Assembly (NCBI GenBank): GCA_964624635.1
Contig: CAZUXM010000074.1
Span: 1 to 12,671 of the forward strand
DNA: 12,671 bases
Direction of reading: 5' to 3'
Source of the DNA: JANWKQ01 sp964624635
GTDB taxonomy: Bacteria > Bacteroidota > Bacteroidia > CAIKAF01
Shown: piece by piece, positions 6,353 through 11,235 of the stretch
How positions within the stretch are numbered: the first letter of the stretch is position 1
How the letters are laid out: every line of letters begins with the position of its first letter
Made by a program: the position numbers and the translations under genes
The notes under the pieces: generated by a model
The model's input: only the letters and a program-made list of their open reading frames with translations
The model's database searches: none
What the model was told of the DNA's origin: nothing

Positions 6353-7210
6353 TTATTTATTCACCACCATTTTTTTACTGATGGTTTTTCCTTTGAAGGT
6401 GATACTATACATATAGACCCCACTCTTGAAATCCTGAGTAGACAATCCATATTTATTTTCACCTACATAAGAATTACCTTTGAAAGAATGAACGTTTCTT
6501 CCAACAGCATCATATACATTGATGCTTACTTCATCACTCACAGGAGTAGCGAAAATAATATTGGTAAAATCAGCAGCCGGGTTTGGGTAGCTGTTTAATA
6601 CAGTAAAACCAAAACCTGTTTCATCATCAATACCGGCATACACCGCATCTTTGATGGCTAATTTTACGTCAAAAGTATCTCTTGCGGAGGTCCCTAATGA
6701 AGCACAGTTAGGAGGTAAAAGAATAGCATACGCCTCAACAGCAACAGTAATGATTACGGTATCTCTATCAGGTAATCCATCTCCCATGTTAGAAGAAGCA
6801 GGAGGAGTAGGATTCTTTAAACGGATACATACACGGGTAGCAGGTACTACAGGGTGTACGTTAATAGTATCTGCAGCGCTGGCAAATACATCATATGGAT
6901 TAGTATTGGCAGAAGTATTGAATCCCCAAACATCATATGAATAACCAACCGGCATGCCACCAACACTGTTAATTTTAATAGCACAAAGAGCAATTGAATC
7001 ACCTGGAGTAGGGCTTATGGTATTATCTACCTGACGAGGAATTACCAATGTATTTACTTCATCATAGTTAATACCGGCAACAGAACCTGATGGTGGGTTT
7101 GGATTTAAACCCGGGGTTACTGCAGAGGTATTTAATTGTGGAGTACAATCTTGGGCCTGAGTTAACCCAACGAATGCTACTGAAAGAGCAAAAAGTAATA
7201 GTTTCTTCAT
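6353..7210 (-). CDS. Secreted protein with T9SS type A C-terminal sorting domain
   Basis: This 285-residue exported protein starts with a clear Sec signal peptide (MKKLLLFALSVAFVGLTQAQ, cleavage near residue 20). Its last 80 or so residues form a T9SS type A sorting domain: SYPNPAADFTNIIF (207-220), INVYDAVGRNVHSFKG (230-245), YGLSTQDFKSGVYMYSI (254-270) and a basic KGKTISKKMVVNK end. Such domains direct outer-membrane passage by the type IX machinery and are normally cleaved off. The mature region between (about 21-200) is rich in Pro, Thr, Asn and Asp, carries four cysteines (22, 76, 128, 169), and matches no enzyme I can name. It looks beta-rich, as in surface or adhesive proteins. The gene stands alone, with its own promoter (7239-7270) and terminator (6303-6330). 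Confidence 0.9.
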   Translation of the reverse strand: MKKLLLFALSVAFVGLTQAQDCTPQLNTSAVTPGLNPNPPSGSVAGINYDEVNTLVIPRQVDNTISPTPGDSIALCAIKINSVGGMPVGYSYDVWGFNTSANTNPYDVFASAADTINVHPVVPATRVCIRLKNPTPPASSNMGDGLPDRDTVIITVAVEAYAILLPPNCASLGTSARDTFDVKLAIKDAVYAGIDDETGFGFTVLNSYPNPAADFTNIIFATPVSDEVSINVYDAVGRNVHSFKGNSYVGENKYGLSTQDFKSGVYMYSITFKGKTISKKMVVNK

Positions 7211-7238
7211 ATTAATATGTGTTATGTTTACAGTTAAT

Positions 7239-7270
7239 CAAATATACTCATTTTTTTAATAGTTATGCAA
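7239..7270 (-). promoter_or_regulatory. Candidate promoter of the T9SS-sorted protein gene
   Basis: On the minus strand, TTG (7270-7268) is followed after 21 bases by a perfect TATATTTG (7246-7239). The ATG at 7210 lies 28 bp further on. The spacing is at the upper end of what is normal for Bacteroidota promoters. Confidence 0.5.
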
Positions 7271-7357
7271 GCAGAGGAAAATAAATATCCAAGATATTCG
7301 TCTGAATACCAGATGGTTTAGCATTTTTTTAATAAATTAGATGTTTAATTATATGGT

Positions 7358-8092
7358 ATGTTTAAATCAATAACAATAAGGCTATGTTTATTGATGGTAG
7401 TTGTTTCAACAGTGTATGCCCAAGGCAACGATTCTGTGGCTAAAATTTCACTAGCTACAAAGGTATTTACAGGAGGAGTTATTTTCCCTTCTAAATACAT
7501 GTCTTATCCAAGTCCGCAAGCTGGTATCAGTTTTTCCATGTATACCGGAAATGTTGAAATTGAATTGGGGAGTTTGTATTATAGAAAATTTGATATTATG
7601 CCAAAGGAAAATTATGGAACTGATATGAGTCCTATATATCCGGATTATCAATCTTTAAAATTTATTCAGGATTATTTAAATTTTTATTCACTTGTGAACA
7701 TTAAAATGACACAAATAAAAAGACATATTTTTTCGGGATATGTTGGTTTATCGTTTAGAAAAAATATTACCTGGAGCTCAGATACATTAAAAGATGATGG
7801 TTCGCATAGGATTAACAATCATATCACAACTAAAGCAGGGCGTTCAATAGGAATATCTATTATTGGGGGGGTGAGGCATACTTACCTTATCAATAAGCGA
7901 TTTAATTTGGTTACAGGTTTTGAATTTGGAGCCACTTTTGTAAACGAATTTTTCGTTCCTGATGGAATGTATTCTCAAACAGAACTTAAGGATTATCATA
8001 AGCCAATAGAGCCTACTGCTCAACTAGGGTTATCAATCGGCTTACAATTTATGCTACGTCCAAAACAAACTTCTTTTTTCTTTTGTAAATAA
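7358..8092 (+). CDS. Exported protein, outer-membrane beta-barrel-like (paralogue 1)
   Basis: This 244-residue protein has a signal peptide (MFKSITIRLCLLMVVVSTVYAQ, cleavage near residue 22). The body alternates glycine- and aromatic-rich amphipathic strands, such as AGISFSMYTGNVEIELGSLYYRKF and SIGISIIGGVRHTYLINKRFNLVTGFEFGATF. This is the pattern of a small outer-membrane beta-barrel, though no named family can be assigned. It ends in LGLSIGLQFMLRPKQTSFFFCK. The final strand is therefore not strictly C-terminal, and a Cys-Lys tail follows. The next gene downstream, 47 bp away (counting from its preferred start), is a paralogue with nearly identical signal-peptide DNA, and the two are probably one transcript. 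No convincing promoter was seen upstream. Function unknown. Confidence 0.8.
   Translation: MFKSITIRLCLLMVVVSTVYAQGNDSVAKISLATKVFTGGVIFPSKYMSYPSPQAGISFSMYTGNVEIELGSLYYRKFDIMPKENYGTDMSPIYPDYQSLKFIQDYLNFYSLVNIKMTQIKRHIFSGYVGLSFRKNITWSSDTLKDDGSHRINNHITTKAGRSIGISIIGGVRHTYLINKRFNLVTGFEFGATFVNEFFVPDGMYSQTELKDYHKPIEPTAQLGLSIGLQFMLRPKQTSFFFCK
7364..7399 (+). repeat. Near-identical signal-peptide DNA, copy 1 (partner at 8146-8181)
   Basis: These 36 bases, encoding KSITIRLCLLMV, match 8146-8181 in the next gene at 35 of 36 positions. The sequences before and after diverge at once. The same reading frame is used in both genes. Confidence 0.85.
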
Positions 8093-8139
8093 TAATTTCT
8101 CTATTTTTTACCGATATTTGATATAGATAAAGTATGAGT

Positions 8140-8760
8140 ATGCTTAAATCAATAACAATTAGGCTATGTTTATTGATGGTATTTATCTGTTCAATTAATG
8201 CCCAAAACACAAACGATAGTTCAAAAACGTCATGGAGCATATATTCTAAAGTAGGTGTTTTTACTTTTTATCCGGCATTTCGCAATAATTATAGCAAAAC
8301 CTTAGTTGGGCCTGCTGCTAATTTTGGCGCAAATTTAAACATTGGTCGGGTTCAAATGGGTATGGACTTGGGCTACTTAGCTATTGTAGAAAGTAATTCT
8401 AATGAAACTTTTACCCAACATATAACTGATATTCATCTTAACGTAGGAATTAGTTTGTTTAATATCAAACGCAATATTTTGCAGCTAAATGGAGGAATTG
8501 ATTTTTATATTCCATTTCTATATGAAACAAAACTGCTCAACAATAAAAGCACTTATAGCCAATTAAGAGGTCTTGGTTGTGCTCCATTTTTGGGACTGAC
8601 CTATAAACGCATTATTAGCGAAAGGTTTGTATTATTTATTAATACAAACATATATATTACAGCTTATCCTACGATGTTTAATAGTATGATAACATATTAT
8701 CCGAGTCAAACCATTCAGTTGGGTGTTGAGTACTTTCTGCCAAAGAAAAGAAAGAAATAA
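8140..8760 (+). CDS. Exported protein, outer-membrane beta-barrel-like (paralogue 2)
   Basis: From the ATG at 8140 this is 206 residues. Its signal peptide (MLKSITIRLCLLMVFICSINAQ) aligns residue by residue with paralogue 1, which is why I prefer this start over the ATG at 8134. The body again looks like a small beta-barrel: repeated glycine/aromatic strands (FGANLNIGRVQMGMDLGYLAIV, LNGGIDFYIPFLYETKL) and a final strand TIQLGVEYFLPKKRKK. The mature parts of the two proteins are clearly diverged, and the lengths differ. A weak -7-like GATATTTG lies at 8113-8120 without a well-spaced -33 box, so transcription probably continues from the upstream gene. A hairpin overlaps the stop codon. Function unknown. 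Confidence 0.8.
   Translation: MLKSITIRLCLLMVFICSINAQNTNDSSKTSWSIYSKVGVFTFYPAFRNNYSKTLVGPAANFGANLNIGRVQMGMDLGYLAIVESNSNETFTQHITDIHLNVGISLFNIKRNILQLNGGIDFYIPFLYETKLLNNKSTYSQLRGLGCAPFLGLTYKRIISERFVLFINTNIYITAYPTMFNSMITYYPSQTIQLGVEYFLPKKRKK
8146..8181 (+). repeat. Near-identical signal-peptide DNA, copy 2 (partner at 7364-7399)
   Basis: This is a direct repeat of 7364-7399 with one A-to-T difference in a third codon position. It lies 782 bp downstream, in the paralogous gene. Confidence 0.85.
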
Positions 8761-8784
8761 TGCTTCATAAGTATAACGAAGCAT
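8760..8784 (+). other. Hairpin at the stop of paralogue 2
   Basis: ATGCTTC (8760-8766) pairs perfectly with GAAGCAT (8778-8784) around an eleven-base loop, starting at the last base of the stop codon. No T-tract follows, so it is a weak terminator candidate or an mRNA-stabilising end structure. Confidence 0.35.
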
Positions 8785-8799
8785 CAAAAATGTATAGTT

Positions 8800-8826
8800 A
8801 GATTTCTCCTTTCAGTCGAAATGACA
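8800..8826 (-). repeat. Single TGTCATTTCGAC...GGAGAAATCT repeat unit, short-spacer copy
   Basis: AGATTTCTCC (8800-8809) and GTCGAAATGACA (8815-8826) are the two conserved ends of the units found at 4442-4593, here separated by only five bases. It reads in the same orientation as the right-hand unit of that pair. Confidence 0.6.
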
Positions 8827-8851
8827 ATGAATATTACGAATGTTTATTAAG

Positions 8852-8880
8852 AAAAAAACCATCACGTATGTGATGGTTTT
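8852..8880 (-). terminator. Rho-independent terminator of the pyrR-pyrB-STAS cluster (possibly bidirectional)
   Basis: AAAACCATCAC (8855-8865) and GTGATGGTTTT (8870-8880) form a perfect 11-bp stem with a four-base loop. Read on the minus strand, the stem runs into seven T residues, so it should stop transcripts from the STAS gene and the pyr genes. Read on the plus strand only four T follow, so it may also weakly stop the paralogue transcript. Confidence 0.82.
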
Positions 8881-8900
8881 CCGGGTATAAAATTATTTTT

Positions 8901-8945
8901 TGTCACCTCGAGCGCTGAGTTTGTCGAAGCGCCGAGAGGGAGTCA
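8901..8945. repeat. TGTCACCTCGAG... dispersed-type hairpin overlapping the STAS stop
   Basis: CTCG (8907-8910) and GCGC (8912-8915) pair with GCGC (8929-8932) and CGAG (8933-8936), with one bulged A and a 13-base loop. The flanks TGTCA and TGACT (minus sense) extend the imperfect symmetry. The last three bases are the stop codon of the STAS gene. It resembles intergenic palindromes but has no second copy in the window. Confidence 0.45.
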
Positions 8946-9335
8946 TTCATCTTTTTTTTCCTCATCACCCAACAAATCATTCTCAATACTTTCCATAATG
9001 ATGAAATCTTCAATTTCTTTTGGGTTTTGAATAATATTGATCACAGTATCTAATTGAGAAATAGTAATCAATTTCATTACTGACTCAGAGATGCCTGTAA
9101 TGACCAGTACCCCACCTGTGCCTTTGCATAAACGGTTGGCCACTAATATGGCACTAAGTCCGCTTGAGTCAATATATTTAACCCCTGTAAGGTCAATCAC
9201 CATATTTTTTTCACCACGACCATTTAAGAAAACGATTTCGGCTTTCAAATCCGGTGATACCAAACTATCTAACTTCTCAACATCACATGATATTGAACTG
9301 TAATTTTCTTTCTTTTCTGACTTAAAAGAGCTCAT
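8943..9335 (-). CDS. STAS-domain protein, anti-sigma factor antagonist-like
   Basis: This 130-residue cytosolic protein is a single STAS domain. The conserved strand-helix VIDLTGVKYIDSSGLSAIL (46-64) carries the phosphorylation loop DSSGLS (56-61), whose serine is the residue modified by anti-sigma kinases in SpoIIAA/RsbV-type switches. VLVITGISESVMKLI and a C-terminal helix complete the fold. A short acidic tail (NDLLGDEEKKDE) follows and is not part of the domain. No cognate kinase/anti-sigma factor or PP2C phosphatase is present nearby, so the partner must lie elsewhere or the role may differ. It follows pyrB on the same strand with a 38-bp gap and has its own perfect -7 box, so it is likely expressed both from the pyr operon and independently. 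Confidence 0.9.
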   Translation of the reverse strand: MSSFKSEKKENYSSISCDVEKLDSLVSPDLKAEIVFLNGRGEKNMVIDLTGVKYIDSSGLSAILVANRLCKGTGGVLVITGISESVMKLITISQLDTVINIIQNPKEIEDFIIMESIENDLLGDEEKKDE

Positions 9336-9357
9336 ACTAAATACTCTGTGTTTTATA

Positions 9358-9365
9358 CAAAGATA
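9358..9365 (-). promoter_or_regulatory. Candidate -7 promoter box for the STAS gene
   Basis: TATCTTTG on the minus strand (9365 to 9358) is a perfect TAnnTTTG box, 22 bp before the ATG at 9335 and just past the pyrB stop. A -33 box would fall within the last codons of pyrB, and none with TTG is obvious. Confidence 0.4.
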
Positions 9366-9373
9366 GTACTTTT

Positions 9374-10351
9374 TTAAGATTTTCCTGCCAGTAGGTATAA
9401 AATGGCCATCCTTACAGCCACGCCATTTTCTACCTGGTCAAGAATGATACTGTGTTCACTGTCGGCTACATCTGAGGTTATCTCTACACCGCGGTTAATT
9501 GGTCCGGGATGCATAACAACAATCTTTTTGTTGAGGCTATCCAGCAATTTTTTATCTAAACCATACTGCATAGAGTATTCACGCAGGGTAGGGAAGTATT
9601 TAAGGGATTGTCTTTCTAATTGTATTCTTAACATATTGGCCACATCACACCACTCCAACGCTTTACGAAGGTTGTGTTCCACTTTTATTCCTAAGCTTTG
9701 AACATATTTGGGAATTAAGGTGGTAGGTCCGCAAACCATTACTTCGGCTCCCAGCATTTGTAAACTAAAAATATTACTTAAAGCAACCCTTGAGTGCATA
9801 ATGTCCCCAACAATCACCACTTTTTTACCCTCCAGAGTCCCTAACTTTTCTTTGATAGAAAAAGCGTCCAGTAGGGCCTGTGTTGGGTGTTCATGGGTAC
9901 CATCACCGGCATTGATGATTTGTGCATGGGCACTTTTGGGATAATTTTTTAATTGTTTGGCTAAAAATACGGCTGCACCAGGAGCACTATGTCGCATCAC
10001 GATAATGTCCACTTTCATGGCCAGAATATTGTTAGCGGTGTCAATCAATGTTTCTCCTTTACTTACAGATGAGCCTGACGCAGAAAAGTTAATGATATCA
10101 GCACTTAATCTTTTTTCTGCCAGTTCAAATGATAGTCTGGTTCTGGTAGAGTTTTCGAAGAACATGTTGGCAACAGTAACATCACGTAAGGAAGGAACTT
10201 TTTTAATAGGGCGATTAATAATTTCTTTAAAGTTTTCAGCAGTATGAAGAATGAGTTCAAGGTCTTCTTTTTTCAAGCCTTTAATCCCCAGCAGGTGACG
10301 TGTACTTAGTTGTTGTTCTTTCTCTTTTACCATTTTATTTTTTTGTTGCAT
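9374..10351 (-). CDS. pyrB: Aspartate carbamoyltransferase catalytic subunit
   Basis: PyrB joins carbamoyl phosphate and L-aspartate to make carbamoyl aspartate, the committed step of de novo pyrimidine synthesis, in the cytosol. The protein has 325 residues, slightly longer than usual because of an N-terminal extension rich in Lys and Gln. Diagnostic motifs are the carbamoyl-phosphate loop FFENSTRTRLSFE (Ser68-Arg72), the lysine-bearing SSVSKGET loop (around 94-101), HPTQALLD (155-162), VGDIMHSRVA (181-190) and HPGPINRGVEI (281-291). An internal ATG at 10333 (MVKEKEQQLSTRH) would remove six residues and is an alternative start. No regulatory chain gene (pyrI) is adjacent. It lies 45 bp downstream of pyrR on the same strand, with a palindromic repeat in the gap, and the two are very likely co-transcribed. 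Confidence 0.97.
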   Translation of the reverse strand: MQQKNKMVKEKEQQLSTRHLLGIKGLKKEDLELILHTAENFKEIINRPIKKVPSLRDVTVANMFFENSTRTRLSFELAEKRLSADIINFSASGSSVSKGETLIDTANNILAMKVDIIVMRHSAPGAAVFLAKQLKNYPKSAHAQIINAGDGTHEHPTQALLDAFSIKEKLGTLEGKKVVIVGDIMHSRVALSNIFSLQMLGAEVMVCGPTTLIPKYVQSLGIKVEHNLRKALEWCDVANMLRIQLERQSLKYFPTLREYSMQYGLDKKLLDSLNKKIVVMHPGPINRGVEITSDVADSEHSIILDQVENGVAVRMAILYLLAGKS

Positions 10352-10352
10352 T

Positions 10353-10381
10353 GTACAGCCGGATCATTAATCCGTCTCTAC
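10353..10381. repeat. GTAGAGAC palindromic repeat, copy 2, in the pyrR-pyrB gap
   Basis: Arms 10353-10364 and 10370-10381 pair at 10 of 12 positions around a five-base loop (core CCGGAT/ATCCG). The minus-strand side begins GTAGAGAC, as in copy 1 at 3799. It ends two bases before the pyrB start codon on the mRNA, so it could affect pyrB translation. It does not match the known Bacillus PyrR-binding loop sequence. Confidence 0.6.
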
Positions 10382-10396
10382 CAACATCATGGTTTT

Positions 10397-10939
10397 TTAT
10401 ATTGTACTAATTAATAATACCTCATCGGTACCATCTTGTTCTTTCCATTTAACTTTTACTTTCTGACTGGTAATGGCATCAACAGTGGTGCCAATATAAT
10501 CAGCTTGTACAGGTAATTCTCTACTAAATTTTCTATCTATCAATACCAATAATTCAACATTACGAGGTCTTCCAAAAGCCAGTATGGCATCTAATGCAGC
10601 ACGAATGGTTCTTCCCGTATACAAAACATCATCTACCAGAATGACATTTTTATCTTCAATCACAAAATTAACTTCAGTAACGCTTGGAACTGCTACTTCA
10701 TCCCTTCTTCTAAAATCATCCCGGTGGAAGGTGATGTCAAGTAAACCGTGTTTGATGGAGGTATTGCCGGTAATTTCCGTAAGTCGTTGATGAATTTTTT
10801 TGGACAAATAGATTCCTCTGGGTTGTACACCTATAATTACGGTTGATTCAAAATTATTATGATTTTCGATGAGTTGATAACAAAGTCTATCAATAGTGAT
10901 GTTGAGAAGTTCTGTATCCAGTAAGACTTTGTTCTCCAT
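10397..10939 (-). CDS. pyrR: PyrR: pyrimidine operon regulator / uracil phosphoribosyltransferase
   Basis: PyrR belongs to the type I phosphoribosyltransferase fold. In Bacillus-type bacteria it binds pyr mRNA when UMP is high, and it also has uracil phosphoribosyltransferase activity. From the ATG at 10939 it is 180 residues, the normal length. Visible motifs are VIIGVQPRGIYLS (34-46), the paired basic/acidic loop FHRDDFRRRDEV (71-82), the PRPP-binding VILVDDVLYTGRTIRAAL (99-116), and RELPVQADYIG (140-150). The frame is open further upstream to a TTG at 10975, but the predicted promoter -7 box lies inside that extension, so the ATG is preferred. PyrB follows. Whether this protein acts as an RNA-binding regulator here, or only as an enzyme, cannot be decided: no canonical PyrR-binding hairpin was found. 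Confidence 0.94.
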   Translation of the reverse strand: MENKVLLDTELLNITIDRLCYQLIENHNNFESTVIIGVQPRGIYLSKKIHQRLTEITGNTSIKHGLLDITFHRDDFRRRDEVAVPSVTEVNFVIEDKNVILVDDVLYTGRTIRAALDAILAFGRPRNVELLVLIDRKFSRELPVQADYIGTTVDAITSQKVKVKWKEQDGTDEVLLISTI

Positions 10940-10953
10940 CTGAAATGATTTGT

Positions 10954-10982
10954 CAAATATAACGAAAAGTTTCAAGTTTCAA
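10954..10982 (-). promoter_or_regulatory. Candidate promoter of the pyrR-pyrB operon
   Basis: On the minus strand, TTG (10982-10980) is followed after 18 bases by a perfect TATATTTG (10961-10954). The ATG at 10939 is 14 bp further, so the mRNA leader would be very short. This would leave no room for an upstream PyrR attenuator before pyrR. Confidence 0.55.
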
Positions 10983-11059
10983 GTTAGAGATTTCAAGTTT
11001 TTATGCGAACTATAGTTTTAACAAAAAAATTGTCACACCAACTTTCAACTTGAAACTTG
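10973..11059. repeat. 13-bp inverted repeat carrying the -33 regions of two divergent promoters
   Basis: CAAGTTTCAAGTT (10973-10985) is exactly inverted as AACTTGAAACTTG (11047-11059), with 61 bases between. The left arm contains the -33 TTG of pyrR and the right arm the -33 TTG of the TonB receptor. The left arm is part of a run of CAAGTTT-like repeats (about 10966-11001). Confidence 0.7.
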
Positions 11060-11085
11060 GAATCTCAAACTTTTTCCTATCTTTG
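11057..11085 (+). promoter_or_regulatory. Promoter of the TPP-riboswitch/TonB receptor transcript
   Basis: TTG (11057-11059) is followed after 18 bases by a perfect TATCTTTG (11078-11085). Transcription should begin near 11092, which places the start of the mRNA directly at the 5' edge of the TPP aptamer. Confidence 0.65.
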
Positions 11086-11092
11086 TTCTTTC

Positions 11093-11173
11093 ATCCTCGG
11101 GGTGTTCGCCATAGGCGAACTGAGATTATACCCGTTAAACCTGATCCGGTTAGTACCGGCGTAGGGAAGGTAA
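11093..11173 (+). promoter_or_regulatory. TPP (THI-element) riboswitch aptamer
   Basis: The aptamer binds thiamine pyrophosphate and reduces expression of the gene behind it. All conserved blocks are present: CTCGGGGTG, a 7-bp P3 stem (GTTCGCC 11104-11110 with GGCGAAC 11114-11120), CTGAGA (11120-11125), ATACCCG, ACCTGATCCGG with a CCGG/CCGG stem (11146-11149 and 11156-11159), and GCGTAGGGAA. The closing P1 stem is weak (CCT with AGG plus mismatched neighbours). The aptamer sits directly after the promoter and about 60 bp before the TonB receptor ATG. Confidence 0.96.
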
Positions 11174-11175
11174 AA

Positions 11176-11232
11176 GTTCAATTGCCGGTTTTCGGCATTC
11201 TCCGGGGAGCATTTATTAATCAGTAATTGAAC
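11176..11232 (+). promoter_or_regulatory. Putative expression platform of the TPP riboswitch
   Basis: GTTCAATT (11176-11183) pairs perfectly with AATTGAAC (11225-11232), closing a loop that itself holds a GCCG/CGGC stem (11184-11187 with 11193-11196) and CTCCGGGGAG (11200-11209). The closing helix ends three bases before the ATG at 11236. No T-tract follows, so control is more likely at translation initiation than by termination. This is inference from base pairing only. Confidence 0.4.
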
Positions 11233-11235
11233 AAA

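Noticed and set aside
8113..8120. GATATTTG as a separate promoter for paralogue 2
   Set aside because: The first base is wrong, and the nearest TTTG (8082-8085) is 27 bases away. Read-through from paralogue 1 is simpler.
9402..10247. Three plus-strand open frames opposite pyrB
   Set aside because: PyrB motifs are intact on the other strand, and the plus-strand translations have no recognisable features.
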